A stretch of 64,000 bases of DNA from positions 124,001 through 188,000 of the forward strand of contig JAGNJW010000006.1 of assembly GCA_018000455.1 (NCBI GenBank), written 5' to 3'. Origin of the DNA: Acidobacteriota bacterium. Lineage in GTDB: Bacteria > Acidobacteriota > Vicinamibacteria > Vicinamibacterales > UBA2999. This document shows positions 47,354 to 58,155 of the stretch, one piece after another. Under the pieces are notes generated by a model that saw only the letters and a list, made by a program, of their open reading frames with translations, was not told the DNA's origin and ran no database searches. Every line of letters starts with the position of its first letter. Position 1 is the stretch's first letter. The translations under genes and the position numbers were made by a program.

Positions 47354-49813
47354 ATGGACACCACCCGCTGGCTCCGGATCGAAGGGCTCTTCCACGAGTT
47401 GGCGGACCTGCCGCCAGGGGCGGCGCGCGACGCCGCTCTCGCCGCCCGATGCGGTGACGACCAGGCGCTGGCGGCGGAGGTGCGGGCGCTGCTCGACCAG
47501 GACGCCCACCTCGAGGCCGGCGCCAGCGCCGCCGATCCGCACCTCGGGCTGCGGCTCGGCCACTACGAGATCACCACGCTCATCGCCCGCGGCGGGATGG
47601 CGGCGGTCTACGAAGCGCGCCGCGCCGACGACCAGTTCCAGCAGCGCGTCGCCGTGAAGATCATGGACCTGCGGCTGTCGGATCCCGGGCTGGCGGCGCA
47701 GTTCCGGGCCGAACGCCAGATCCTCGCCGCACTCGAGCATCCGTCGCTGACCCGGCTGCTCGACGGCGGCGTCACCACCCTGGGCGAGCCGTACCTGGTG
47801 ATGGAGTACGTCGAGGGGCAGGCGATCGATCGCTACTGCGACACCGGGCGCCTCGACGTGCCGGCGCGGCTGCGCCTCTTCATGGAGGTCTGCGACGGCG
47901 TGGCGTTCGCGCACCGCAACCTCGTGCTGCACCGCGACCTCAAGCCGTCGAACATCCTGGTGACGCGCGAGGGGCGCGCGAAGGTGGTGGATTTCGGCAC
48001 CGCCACGCTGCTGCAGCCGGATCGGCTGGCCACCACGTCGATGGCGCCGCTCACCCCGGCTTACGCGAGCCCGGAGCAGCTCACCGGCAAGGCCGTCGGC
48101 ACGGCGAGCGATCAGTACAGCCTCGGCCTCGTGCTGTTCGAACTGCTGACCGGCGGCGCGGCCTTCGGCGAGCGGACGTCGCTGATGGCAGCCGTCGAGC
48201 GCGCGCTGGCGGCCACGACCACGACTGCGCCGCACCTGGCCGTGACCGAGGCCGCCGCCAGCACCCGCCAGACGTCGCTCGCGAAACTGCGGCGGACGCT
48301 CTCGGGCGACCTGGCGACGATTCTCGCCAAGGCGCTGGCCCACGAACCTTCGGCGCGCTACGCCAGCGTGCAGCATTTCGCTGACGACGTCAGGCGGTGG
48401 CTGAGCGGCGCGCCGATCCTCGCCCGGCCGCCGTCGCTCGCCTACCAGTCGTCGCGTTTCGTTCACCGGCACTGGGTGGCGACGTCGGTCGCCGCCACGC
48501 TGACGGTGGCCCTCGTCGTCGCCACCGGCGTGTCGCTGCAGCAGGCCGCGCTGGCGCGCCGCCAGGCCGACGAAGCGCAGCGGCAGGCGGCCGCGGCCCG
48601 GACCGAGTCGGAGAAGAACCGGCAGATGAACCGCTTCCTGACCCGCATGCTGTCGTCGGCCAATCCGACCTGGAACAACGCCAACGCCGCCGTGGCCTCA
48701 TCGATCACCGTGCGCCAGGTGCTCGACGGCGCCGGGGCGCTCATCGGCACGGAACTGGTCGATCTGCCCGACGTCGAGGCCGAGATGCGGCGGACGCTCG
48801 GGCGGACCTACATCGGCCTCGGGGCGCCCGACCAGGCGCTGCCGCACCTCGAACGCGCCCTGGCGCTCTCGACCGCCCGCGGGGACGGGGGCGGGGAAGC
48901 CGCGAGCGAGATGGCGCTCGCCACCATCCGTCTGCATCGCGGCGACTACGCGGCGGCGGAGGCCCTGCTTCGCAAGGTGCGGCGCTACCTGCTGGCGCAC
49001 GAGCGCGACGTCGACCCCGAGATGGCGTTCATCGCGACCAGCGACCTCAGCACGGTGATCGGCTACCTGCGGCCCGGCGATGCCGAGGCGCTCGAGCTGA
49101 TTCGCGAGGCCATCGCCGTGGCTGATCGCGCCAATATCACGGCCGGCGTGGCGGTCGCGGTCAACAATGCCGCGACCCAGCTCTACCGGGCCGGCCGGCT
49201 CGACGAATCGGAAGCCGCCTACCGCGATGCCGAGCGCCGGATGACCGCCCTGCCCGCACCGCCGCCCGAACTCCACATGCTGCGCGCCAACCTGGCGAAC
49301 GTGATGCGCGTGCGCGGGCGGGCCGAGGACGCCGAACGCCTGGCGGCGGAGGCGGCTGCGGGGGCGCGACGCTCCTGGCCTGCCGAGCACCCCTATCACG
49401 CGCAGATCCAGCAGACGTGGGGGCGCGCGCTTGTGGCCGCCGGCCAGCCGATGCGGGGCCGCGACGCGCTGCTCGAGGCCCTGCGCCTGATTCGACGGCT
49501 GCGGTCTGCCGAACACCCGGACATCGCGACGCCGCTCATCGGACTGGGCGTGGCGTATCGCGAACTCGGCGATCTCGCGGCGTCGGAACGGGTGCTGCGG
49601 GAGGCGCGCGTCCTGCTGCGGGCGCCCACGGCCGGCCGGGACCGCGCCGCGGACGCCGCGGGCGAACTCGGCATGACGCTGCGCGCGACGGGGCGCTTGG
49701 GCGACGCCAGTCCATTGCTGCAGGAGAGCCTCGAACTCTACCAAGCGCAGTACGGTCAGGCGCATCCCCTGACGCAACTGGCGCTGGCGCGCCTCAGGGG
49801 CACGGCCGACTAG
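47354..49813 (+). CDS. Membrane Ser/Thr protein kinase with TPR repeats (second copy)
   Basis: Hanks-type kinase of 819 residues with the same plan as the one at 21294. The conserved leader is WLRIEGLFHELADLPPGAR-like. The kinase domain (about 68-350) has glycine loop IARGGMAAVYEA, Lys102 (VAVKIM), HRDLKPSN with Asp195 and DFG with Asp213. A transmembrane helix is at about 375-397 and a long helical TPR region runs to the end (for example LGAPDQALPHLERALALS and EALRLIRRLRSAEHP). It is likely an active kinase with an extracytoplasmic TPR sensor or scaffold. It follows the secreted Fn3/propeller gene after a hairpin and has its own -10 candidate. The cognate sigma factor may be the minus-strand gene at 44465. 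Confidence 0.93.
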   Translation: MDTTRWLRIEGLFHELADLPPGAARDAALAARCGDDQALAAEVRALLDQDAHLEAGASAADPHLGLRLGHYEITTLIARGGMAAVYEARRADDQFQQRVAVKIMDLRLSDPGLAAQFRAERQILAALEHPSLTRLLDGGVTTLGEPYLVMEYVEGQAIDRYCDTGRLDVPARLRLFMEVCDGVAFAHRNLVLHRDLKPSNILVTREGRAKVVDFGTATLLQPDRLATTSMAPLTPAYASPEQLTGKAVGTASDQYSLGLVLFELLTGGAAFGERTSLMAAVERALAATTTTAPHLAVTEAAASTRQTSLAKLRRTLSGDLATILAKALAHEPSARYASVQHFADDVRRWLSGAPILARPPSLAYQSSRFVHRHWVATSVAATLTVALVVATGVSLQQAALARRQADEAQRQAAAARTESEKNRQMNRFLTRMLSSANPTWNNANAAVASSITVRQVLDGAGALIGTELVDLPDVEAEMRRTLGRTYIGLGAPDQALPHLERALALSTARGDGGGEAASEMALATIRLHRGDYAAAEALLRKVRRYLLAHERDVDPEMAFIATSDLSTVIGYLRPGDAEALELIREAIAVADRANITAGVAVAVNNAATQLYRAGRLDESEAAYRDAERRMTALPAPPPELHMLRANLANVMRVRGRAEDAERLAAEAAAGARRSWPAEHPYHAQIQQTWGRALVAAGQPMRGRDALLEALRLIRRLRSAEHPDIATPLIGLGVAYRELGDLAASERVLREARVLLRAPTAGRDRAADAAGELGMTLRATGRLGDASPLLQESLELYQAQYGQAHPLTQLALARLRGTAD

Positions 49814-49851
49814 CCCGGGCCGCATGCCGCGCCGGCCGTCGCCGCGCGCGG

Positions 49852-51348
<1,497 letters not shown>

Positions 51349-51358
51349 GCCGCGGGTG

Positions 51359-51364
51359 ATTGTA
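51359..51364 (-). promoter_or_regulatory. -10 box (TACAAT) for SSF symporter
   Basis: Minus-strand TACAAT ends ten bases before the ATG at 51348, another leaderless-type arrangement. It lies in the 121-base divergent region shared with the sdh promoter. Confidence 0.55.
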
Positions 51365-51396
51365 TGCGCACAGCGCCTGCGGGAGGCCGCCGTCGG

Positions 51397-51425
51397 TTGC
51401 TATCACCTGTGCTCTCCGATATGGT
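51397..51425 (+). promoter_or_regulatory. Candidate sigma-70 promoter for the first sdh operon
   Basis: TTGCTA (51397-51402) and TATGGT (51420-51425) are separated by 17 bases, each matching four of six consensus positions. The leader of about 38 bases contains GGAGG (51457-51461), eight bases before the ATG. This operon therefore has a conventional leader, unlike many neighbours. Confidence 0.45.
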
Positions 51426-51469
51426 TAGTCCGTTTTCACGCACCGTTCGCGACTTCGGAGGCGGCTTCC

Positions 51470-52273
51470 ATGCAGGTGATTCCGGTCACGGCCGTCCATC
51501 GTGGCTTCGGGACGACGTCCCGTCGTGACAAATGGTGGGCAGCGCCACTCAGCGTGTTCCTCGGACTCTTCGCGTTCGTCGTCTATGCGACGTGGGCCGC
51601 GTTCCAGGGCGACCACTATCACTTCGGGCCGTACCTGTCGCCGTTCTATGCGCCGGAGCTCTGGGGGTCGTCGCCGCATGCGTGGTTCGGTCCCCGACCC
51701 GACTGGTGGCCCGGCGTCGTCCCGTTTTCGCCGGCGCTGCTGATCCTGCCGTTTCCCGGCGGTTTCCGCTTCACCTGCTACTACTACCGCGGCGCCTACT
51801 ACAAGGCGTTCTGGGCCGATCCGCCGTCGTGCGCGGTGGGCGAACCCCGCAAGAGCTATCTGGGCGAGCACTCGTTCCCCCTGATTCTGCAGAATGCCCA
51901 CCGCTTCTTCATGTGGGTGGCCATCGTCTTCATCGGGCTGCTCGCCTACGACGCGTGGAAGGCGTTCTGGTTCATGAATCCTGCGACCGGCGCCACCGAG
52001 TTCGGCATCGGCGTCGGCACGATCGTGCTCGGCGCGAACGTCGTGCTGCTGGCCAGCTACACCTGGGGCTGCCACGTCCTGCGCCACGTGCTCGGCGGAC
52101 GGCTCGACGAAGTTTCGAAGTCGCCGGCCTGCGACACGGCGTATGCGTGCGTGTCGGGGCTCAACGGGCGCCACCAGCTGTTTGCCTGGTGCAGCCTGTT
52201 CTCGGTGATGTTCGCCGATCTCTACGTCCGCCTGTGCTCGATGGGTGTGTGGACCGACGTGAGGCTGTTCTGA
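51470..52273 (+). CDS. sdhC: Succinate dehydrogenase membrane anchor, mycobacterial Sdh1-like
   Basis: Membrane subunit of 267 residues that would anchor the dehydrogenase and pass electrons to quinone. It has about five hydrophobic helices (for example LSVFLGLFAFVVYATWAAF and FFMWVAIVFIGLLAYDAW) and a loop with FRFTCYYYRGAYYKAFW, a motif I associate with the single large anchor of mycobacterial Sdh1 (Rv0249c). Candidate heme or quinone His residues are in LILQNAHRFFMW and TWGCHVLRHVLGG. GGAGG precedes ATG 51470. The next gene starts within its stop codon (TGATG). It has no detectable resemblance to the smaller anchor at 58156. Confidence 0.85.
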   Translation: MQVIPVTAVHRGFGTTSRRDKWWAAPLSVFLGLFAFVVYATWAAFQGDHYHFGPYLSPFYAPELWGSSPHAWFGPRPDWWPGVVPFSPALLILPFPGGFRFTCYYYRGAYYKAFWADPPSCAVGEPRKSYLGEHSFPLILQNAHRFFMWVAIVFIGLLAYDAWKAFWFMNPATGATEFGIGVGTIVLGANVVLLASYTWGCHVLRHVLGGRLDEVSKSPACDTAYACVSGLNGRHQLFAWCSLFSVMFADLYVRLCSMGVWTDVRLF

Positions 52274-54090
52274 TGGCGGCACACGCGTCCTATACCTACG
52301 ACGTGCTCGTCATCGGGGCCGGCGGCGCCGGGCTGCGCGCGGCCATCGAAGCGGCCAGCGCCGGAGTGTCGGTGGGCCTCATCTGCAAGTCGCTGCTCGG
52401 CAAGGCTCACACCGTGATGGCCGAGGGCGGCATGGCCGCAGCCATGGCCAACAACGACGATCGCGACAACTGGAAGGTGCATTTCGCCGACACGATGCGC
52501 GGCGGCCAGTACGTCAACAACTGGCGGATGGCCGAGCTCCACGCCAAGGAGGCACCCGAGCGCGTGCGCGAGCTCGAGGCCTGGGGCGCGGTGTTCGACC
52601 GCACTTCCGATGGTCGCATCAACCAGCGCAATTTCGGCGGCCACCGCTACCCGCGGCTGGCCCACGTCGGCGATCGCACGGGCCTGGAGCTCATCCGCAC
52701 GCTGCAAGACCACACGACCTACCTCGGCGTCACCGTCCACATGGAGCATACGGTGATCGAGTTGCTGCTCGATGGCGGGCGCGCGGCCGGGGTGCTGGCC
52801 TACGACCGCGAGCGAGGCCGCTTCCACGTCTTCAACGCCAAAGCCGTCGTGATGGCTACCGGCGGCACCGGCCGCGCCTTCAAGATCACGAGCAACAGCT
52901 GGGAAGGCACGGGCGACGGACACGCCCTGGCGTATCGCGCGGGCGCCGAACTCATCGACATGGAGTTCATCCAGTTCCATCCCACCGGCATGGTGTGGCC
53001 CCCGAGCGTGCGCGGTATTCTCGTCACCGAGGGCGTGCGAGGTGAAGGCGGCGTGCTGCGCAATAGCGAAGGCCGCCGCTTCATGTTCGACGACATCCCC
53101 GACAACTACAAGCCGCAGACGGCCTCCGATCCGGAAGAGGGCTGGCGCTACACCCAGGGTGACAAGAGCGCACGGCGGCCACCCGAGCTCCTGACCCGCG
53201 ATCACGTCGCGCGCTGCATCAACCGCGAGGTCAAGGCCGGCCGCGGCTCACCCCATGGCGGCGTCTTTCTCGACATCGCGTGGATCAAGGAGAAACGGTC
53301 CGACGCGGCCGACCACATCAAGCGCAAGCTGCCGAGCATGTACCACCAGTTCAAGGAACTGGCCGACCTCGACATCACGACCACGCCGATGGAAGTGGGA
53401 CCGACGACGCACTACATCATGGGCGGCATCAGGGTCGACGCCGATTCGCAGGAATCCACCATTCCCGGCCTGTTCGCGGCCGGAGAGTGCGCGGCCGGCA
53501 TCAACGGCGCCAATCGTCTCGGGGGCAACTCGCTGTCGGACCTGATCGTCTTCGGCAAGCGGGCCGGCGAGTACGCCGCCGAGTTCGCCCGCAAGGGCGC
53601 CCAGCCGAAGGTGGACGAGGGCGCCGTCGACCGGGCCCTCACGGCGTCGCTGGCCCCGTTCGAACGCGGCAGTGGCGGCGAGAACCCCTACAAGGTGCAG
53701 CAGGATCTGCAGGACGCCATGCAGGCGCTGGTCGGCATCGTCCGCAACGAGAGCGAGATGCAGGACGCCGTGCGCCAGCTGGCCGGCTTCAACGAGCGCG
53801 CGGCCCGGGCGGGTGTCGAGGGCCACCGCGAGTACAACTCCGGGTGGCATACCTGCATCGACCTGCGCAATCTGCTCGACGTCTCCGAGGCCATCGCGCG
53901 CTCGGCCATCGAGCGCAAGGAGAGCCGCGGCGGCCACTTCCGCGAGGACTACCCGGAGAAGGTGGCCGAGTTCGGCACCTTCAACATCGCCGCGCGCCGC
54001 CAGCCCGACGGCTCGATGCAGGTCGCACGTGTCCCCCTGAAGGACATACCGGCCGAACTCAAGCAGGTCATCGACGAGGAGAAGCAGTGA
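52273..54090 (+). CDS. sdhA: Succinate dehydrogenase/fumarate reductase flavoprotein (first set)
   Basis: FAD-containing catalytic subunit interconverting succinate and fumarate on the cytoplasmic side, 605 residues. The FAD-binding motif IGAGGAGLRAAIEAASAG is at the N-terminus. His46 in KAHTVMAEGG is the residue that carries covalent FAD in this family. Catalytic and substrate-site signatures include FHPTGMVWPPSVRGILVTEGVRGEGG, TTHYIMGGI and INGANRLGGNSLSDLIVFGKRAG. It overlaps the anchor gene by one base and the iron-sulfur gene by four, so the three are translationally coupled. It differs clearly from the second flavoprotein at 58833. Confidence 0.95.
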   Translation: MAAHASYTYDVLVIGAGGAGLRAAIEAASAGVSVGLICKSLLGKAHTVMAEGGMAAAMANNDDRDNWKVHFADTMRGGQYVNNWRMAELHAKEAPERVRELEAWGAVFDRTSDGRINQRNFGGHRYPRLAHVGDRTGLELIRTLQDHTTYLGVTVHMEHTVIELLLDGGRAAGVLAYDRERGRFHVFNAKAVVMATGGTGRAFKITSNSWEGTGDGHALAYRAGAELIDMEFIQFHPTGMVWPPSVRGILVTEGVRGEGGVLRNSEGRRFMFDDIPDNYKPQTASDPEEGWRYTQGDKSARRPPELLTRDHVARCINREVKAGRGSPHGGVFLDIAWIKEKRSDAADHIKRKLPSMYHQFKELADLDITTTPMEVGPTTHYIMGGIRVDADSQESTIPGLFAAGECAAGINGANRLGGNSLSDLIVFGKRAGEYAAEFARKGAQPKVDEGAVDRALTASLAPFERGSGGENPYKVQQDLQDAMQALVGIVRNESEMQDAVRQLAGFNERAARAGVEGHREYNSGWHTCIDLRNLLDVSEAIARSAIERKESRGGHFREDYPEKVAEFGTFNIAARRQPDGSMQVARVPLKDIPAELKQVIDEEKQ

Positions 54091-54833
54091 GCCAGGCCAC
54101 TTTTCGAATCTGGCGAAGCGAGCCCGGCTCGGCCGATGGCGGCTTCAAGGACTACACCACCGAGATTTCCGAAGGGATGGTGGTGCTCGACGCCGTGCAC
54201 CGGATCCAGGCCGAGCAGGCCCCCGATCTCGCCTGCCGCTGGAACTGCAAGGCCGGCAAGTGCGGCTCGTGCTCGGCCGAGATCAACGGCAAGCCGCGCC
54301 TGATGTGCATGAGCCGGCTCAACTCGCTCGACTTGAGCGAGCCGGTCACCGTCGAGCCGATGCGGACGTTTCCGCTCATCAAGGACCTGGTCACCGACGT
54401 GTCGTGGAACTTCCGCGTCAAGAAGGGGCTGAAGAAGTTCGCGCCCCGCACGCCCGATGCGGCCGATGGCACGTGGCGGATGGCGCAGCGCGACGTCGAC
54501 AGGGTGCAGGAGTTCCGCAAGTGCATCGAGTGCTTCCTGTGCCAGGACGTGTGCCACGTGCTGCGCGATCACGACAAGCACGAGGAGTTCATCGGCCCGC
54601 GCTTCCTGCTCTACTCGGCGGCGCTCGAGATGCATCCGCTCGACACCGGCGATCGCCTTGGCGACCTCAAGGACGTCAACGGCATCGGCTACTGCAACAT
54701 CACCAAGTGCTGCACCAAGGTCTGTCCGGAGCACATCCACATCACCGACAACGCGATCATTCCGCTCAAGGAACGGGTCGTCGACCGGTTCTACGATCCG
54801 GTGACCCGCCTGCTGCGGATGATCACCGGATAG
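54087..54833 (+). CDS. sdhB: Succinate dehydrogenase/fumarate reductase iron-sulfur subunit (first set)
   Basis: Electron-transfer subunit of 248 residues, the length I recall for mycobacterial Sdh1 SdhB (Rv0247c). Cluster ligands: [2Fe-2S] CRWNCKAGKCGSC with a later C in RLMCMS; then CIECFLCQDVC and CNITKCCTKVCPEHI for the [4Fe-4S] and [3Fe-4S] centres. It starts with GTG in a GTGA overlap with the flavoprotein stop codon. It completes a C-A-B operon. Direction of the reaction in the cell cannot be told from sequence; Sdh1-type enzymes work as succinate dehydrogenases in mycobacteria. Confidence 0.95.
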   Translation: MSQATFRIWRSEPGSADGGFKDYTTEISEGMVVLDAVHRIQAEQAPDLACRWNCKAGKCGSCSAEINGKPRLMCMSRLNSLDLSEPVTVEPMRTFPLIKDLVTDVSWNFRVKKGLKKFAPRTPDAADGTWRMAQRDVDRVQEFRKCIECFLCQDVCHVLRDHDKHEEFIGPRFLLYSAALEMHPLDTGDRLGDLKDVNGIGYCNITKCCTKVCPEHIHITDNAIIPLKERVVDRFYDPVTRLLRMITG

Positions 54834-54862
54834 ACTGCGGCACCAACGCGAGGGAGGGAGCC

Positions 54863-55366
54863 ATGTTCGAGCTCAAGCGGCTGTCGGCGCCGGCCATCCC
54901 CGGCGCACTCGCCAAGGCGGAGCGGTACCGGCTGCTCAACGAGCCGGAACAGGCGAGAAGCATCTGCGAGGACATTCTGGTCGCCGAGCCCGGCAACCGG
55001 GCGGCCAAGACCATCCTGCTCCTGTCGCTGACCGACATGTTTCCCGACCAGGAAGCCGGCGCCCTGTCGCGTGCCCAGCAACTGGTCGGGACCTTCGAGG
55101 CCGAGTACGACCGGCTCTACTACGCGGGGTTGATCGCCGAGCGGCGTGCCCGGGCGCTCCTGCGGCGCGCCGGTCACGGCCGGACGCTGACGGCCGGCGA
55201 GCTCTTGCGGGAGGCCATGCAGGCCTACGAACGCGCCGAGGCGATGAAGCCGGCCGACAACGACGATGCGCTGCTCAGGTGGAACGCGTGTGCGCGCCTG
55301 TGCGACGCGCAGCCAGAGTTGATGGTGACCGACGACGTCCCGTCGACGCCCGTGATGCTCGAGTAG
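54863..55366 (+). CDS. Small TPR-like helical protein
   Basis: A 167-residue, mostly helical protein of unknown function. The N-terminal half resembles one TPR unit (AKAERYRLLNEPEQARSICEDILVAEPGNRAAKTILLLSL), and a later stretch (LLREAMQAYERAEAMKPADND) resembles a second. It has no signal peptide or membrane segment. A GGGAGGGAG ribosome-binding site precedes ATG 54863, 29 bases after the sdhB stop, so it may be the fourth gene of the sdh operon and could help assembly; that is an inference from position only. Confidence 0.8.
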   Translation: MFELKRLSAPAIPGALAKAERYRLLNEPEQARSICEDILVAEPGNRAAKTILLLSLTDMFPDQEAGALSRAQQLVGTFEAEYDRLYYAGLIAERRARALLRRAGHGRTLTAGELLREAMQAYERAEAMKPADNDDALLRWNACARLCDAQPELMVTDDVPSTPVMLE

Positions 55367-55400
55367 GCGGCGGCAGGAACCCGCAAGGAAGGCGGACGGC

Positions 55401-56525
55401 ATGCGTGGCGTGAGAGCGAGCGTCGGACTACTCGTGATGTCGGTCGCAGTGGCGCCGGGAACCGCCCGGGAACAGGCGCCGCCCTCGGCGCGCGCCGACC
55501 AGGTCATCCTCGTGACGGTCGATGGCGCGCGCTGGCAAGACATCTTCGGCGGCATCGACCTCGACATCCTGCGTAGCACGAGCGGCGAAACGCCGGTCGA
55601 GGAGACCGACACCTATCGGCGCTTCTGGGCGCCCACGCCCCGCGAACGGCGGGCCAAGGTGATGCCGTTCCTATGGAATCGTCTGGTGGCCCAAGAGGGG
55701 GTCATGCTCGGCAACCGCGCCATCGGCAGCCGCATGCAGGTGGCCAACCGACACAGGTTCTCCTATCCCGGTTACAGCGAACTGCTGACCGGCCTACCGC
55801 ACGACGACGTCATCGACAGCAACGACAACAAGCGCTACCCGTTCCTCACCGTGCTCGAGTGGCTGCGCCAGGATCTGGCCTGGCCGGCGACCGGCGTGGC
55901 GGCGTTCGGCTCGTGGGAGACCTTCAACTACATCGCCGAGCGCGAGGAGGGCGCCATCACGATCAACGCCGGCTTCGAGGCCTTCGACCATCCCGACCCG
56001 GTCATTCGCACGCTGAGCGAACTGCAGTTCCTCACGCCCAATGGGTTCCACGGCGCTCGCCACGACATCTACACGTTCCGGTTCGGACTCGCGCACCTGA
56101 TGACCGCACGGCCGCGCGTCGTCTACTTCGCCTTCGACGAGACCGACGACTGGGCCCACCTCAAGCGCTACGATCTCGTGCTCGACGCCCTGCACCGTAC
56201 CGACGCGCAGCTCGAGCAGCTGTGGACGTGGCTACAGGCCGATCCGCAGTACGCCGGCAAGACGACGCTCGTCCTCACCGTCGACCACGGGCGCGGCCGC
56301 ACGGCTAGAGACTGGAGTGACCACGGGGCCGAGGTCGTCGGCGCCGAGGAGACCTGGCTGGGCTGTTTTGGCCCGACGGTGACGGCACGGGGCGAGTCGA
56401 CCGACGCGGGGCCGTTCCATCAGCGCCAGATCGCCGGCACCATGGCCGCCATCCTCGGACGCGACTTCCAGAAGGCCGTGCCAGGCGCCGCCGTGCCGCT
56501 GGCCGCCTGCGCCGGTGGCCGTTGA
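55401..56525 (+). CDS. Exported alkaline phosphatase-superfamily protein (phosphodiesterase/sulfatase-like)
   Basis: Predicted periplasmic protein of 374 residues, signal peptide GLLVMSVAVAPGTAREQ. The metal-site strand VILVTVDGARWQDIFGG at about residues 35-52 gives the first Asp ligand of the alkaline phosphatase superfamily. Later ligands appear in FAFDETDDWAHLKRYD and TVDHGRGRTARDWSDHG, whose Asp-His and His residues complete two metal sites. The nucleophile is probably Ser or Thr in FSYPGYSELLTG. It is closest in style to type I phosphodiesterase / nucleotide pyrophosphatase proteins; substrate unknown. AAGGAAGG lies upstream of the ATG. It is transcribed after the TPR gene. Confidence 0.82.
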   Translation: MRGVRASVGLLVMSVAVAPGTAREQAPPSARADQVILVTVDGARWQDIFGGIDLDILRSTSGETPVEETDTYRRFWAPTPRERRAKVMPFLWNRLVAQEGVMLGNRAIGSRMQVANRHRFSYPGYSELLTGLPHDDVIDSNDNKRYPFLTVLEWLRQDLAWPATGVAAFGSWETFNYIAEREEGAITINAGFEAFDHPDPVIRTLSELQFLTPNGFHGARHDIYTFRFGLAHLMTARPRVVYFAFDETDDWAHLKRYDLVLDALHRTDAQLEQLWTWLQADPQYAGKTTLVLTVDHGRGRTARDWSDHGAEVVGAEETWLGCFGPTVTARGESTDAGPFHQRQIAGTMAAILGRDFQKAVPGAAVPLAACAGGR

Positions 56526-56594
56526 CCGAGCCTCGCAGACCGGCTCTTGCCAGCCGTCAGTACCGCCGCCGCCGGCATTGCGCAGCCGCCGTGC

Positions 56595-56600
56595 TAGTGT
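56595..56600 (+). promoter_or_regulatory. Candidate -10 box (TAGTGT) for aldehyde dehydrogenase
   Basis: TAGTGT ends nine bases before the ATG at 56610. The match is weaker than the others in this group, but the spacing agrees. Confidence 0.35.
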
Positions 56601-56609
56601 CATATCCGT

Positions 56610-58079
56610 ATGCACACCGGCTCCTACGTCAATGGCACCTGGTACCACCCCGCCTCGAACGAGATCGCGCAGAACATCAACCCGGCCGACACCTCCGACG
56701 TCATCGCTGAGTTCCCGCTGGCCACCTCCGCCGATGTCGACCTCGCCATCGACGCCGCGAAGGCCGCGTGGACGAGCTGGCGCAAGACGCCCGGGCCCGA
56801 GCGCGGGCGCGTGCTGTGGCGGGCCGCCGAGATCGCGCGTCGGCGGGCCGACGAGATCGCCCGCACGCTGACGCGCGAAGAAGGCAAGGTGCTCAGGGAA
56901 GCCAAGGGCGAGGTCACCAAGGGCATCTCGCTGCTCGAGTACTACGCCGGCGAGGGCTTCCGCATGCACGGCCGGACGCTGCCGTCGGAAGCACGCGACA
57001 CCTTCGCCTACACGTTACGCCAACCGCTCGGCGTCGTCGGGCTGATCGCGCCGTGGAACTTCCCGTGGGCGATTCCGGTGTGGAAGTCGGCGCCAGCCCT
57101 CGTGGCGGGCAACTGCGTGGTGTTCAAGCCGTCGGAGCTCGTGCCCGCCACGGCCGCCCTCCTGACCGAGATTTACGAAGAGGCCGGCCTGCCGCCCGGG
57201 GTCTTCAACATGGTGGTCGGCAGCGGGCCCGAGGTGGGCGAGGCCATGGTGCAGGCGAGGGCGCTCAGGGCCATCTCGTTCACCGGCTCGAACAAGGTTG
57301 GCGGCGAGCTCTACGTCAAGGCGGCCAGACGCGGCGCCAAGGTGACGTGCGAGATGGGCGGCAAGAACGCCGTCATCGTGATGCCAGACGCCGATCTCGA
57401 CAAGGCGGCCGCCGCCATTCACGGCGGCGCCTTCGGCTCGACGGGGCAGCGCTGCACGGCGACCTCGCGCATCATCGCCCATCCCGACATCAAGCAGGCG
57501 CTGGTCGACCGGTTGGTGGCATCGGCCGCGAAGATCAAGGTCGGGCCGGGCCTCGACGAGTCGATGGACATGGGCCCGTCGATCGCCGACAAGCAATGGC
57601 AGACGGTGATGCAATACATCGACGTCGGCCGGCGCGAAGGCGCGCGCCTGCTCACCGGCGGCACGCGGCCCGATCACCTGGCGCACGGCTACTTCATCGC
57701 GCCCACGATCTTCGACGACGTCGACCCCGGCATGCGGATCTTCAAGGAGGAGATCTTCGGGCCGGTGCTCTCGGTGGCCACCGCGACGTCGCTCGAAGAG
57801 GCGCTGGCCAAGGCCAATGATGTCGAGTACGGACTCACCACCTCGATCTTCACTCAGGACATCAACACCGTGATGCGGTTCGTCGAGGACGTGGAGGTGG
57901 GCATGGTGCACGTCAACGAACCCACCGTCGGCGGCGAAGCGCAGCTGCCCTTTGGCGGCACGAAATCCACGGGCGTCGGCGAACGCGAGATGGCCGAAGA
58001 AGGGCTGAACTTCTTCACCGACATCAAGACGGTGTTCGTGAACTACGGCGGCCAGGCCGATCGGGCACTGACGCGGTGA
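56610..58079 (+). CDS. NAD(P)+-dependent aldehyde dehydrogenase
   Basis: ALDH-superfamily enzyme of 489 residues oxidising an aldehyde to the acid in the cytoplasm. Coenzyme-binding [21 protein letters not shown] and the [12 protein letters not shown] loop are intact. Catalytic Glu248 is in CEMGGKN and the nucleophile Cys282 in [12 protein letters not shown]. The overall pattern is nearest to 2-oxoglutarate semialdehyde (2,5-dioxovalerate) or succinate-semialdehyde dehydrogenases. Either would fit a location between two succinate dehydrogenase operons, but substrate assignment is tentative. ATG 56610 is preceded by TAGTGT and no ribosome-binding site. Confidence 0.92.
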   Translation: MHTGSYVNGTWYHPASNEIAQNINPADTSDVIAEFPLATSADVDLAIDAAKAAWTSWRKTPGPERGRVLWRAAEIARRRADEIARTLTREEGKVLREAKGEVTKGISLLEYYAGEGFRMHGRTLPSEARDTFAYTLRQPLGVVGLIAPWNFPWAIPVWKSAPALVAGNCVVFKPSELVPATAALLTEIYEEAGLPPGVFNMVVGSGPEVGEAMVQARALRAISFTGSNKVGGELYVKAARRGAKVTCEMGGKNAVIVMPDADLDKAAAAIHGGAFGSTGQRCTATSRIIAHPDIKQALVDRLVASAAKIKVGPGLDESMDMGPSIADKQWQTVMQYIDVGRREGARLLTGGTRPDHLAHGYFIAPTIFDDVDPGMRIFKEEIFGPVLSVATATSLEEALAKANDVEYGLTTSIFTQDINTVMRFVEDVEVGMVHVNEPTVGGEAQLPFGGTKSTGVGEREMAEEGLNFFTDIKTVFVNYGGQADRALTR

Positions 58080-58130
58080 CGCCGGCCATCGCCGAGTCGG
58101 TCACGCCGGCCCTGGACACGCCGGTTGTCG

Positions 58131-58136
58131 TACAAT
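58131..58136 (+). promoter_or_regulatory. -10 box (TACAAT) for second sdh operon
   Basis: TACAAT lies 19 bases before the ATG at 58156. A leader of about twelve bases is expected. No -35 of good quality was found. Confidence 0.5.
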
Positions 58137-58155
58137 CATCGGCTGAGCATCTTGC

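Noticed and set aside
58076..58111. Direct repeat GTGACGCCGGCC / GTCACGCCGGCC as an operator
   Set aside because: It is a short GC-rich near-match, partly inside the aldehyde dehydrogenase stop region, and could easily be chance at this base composition.
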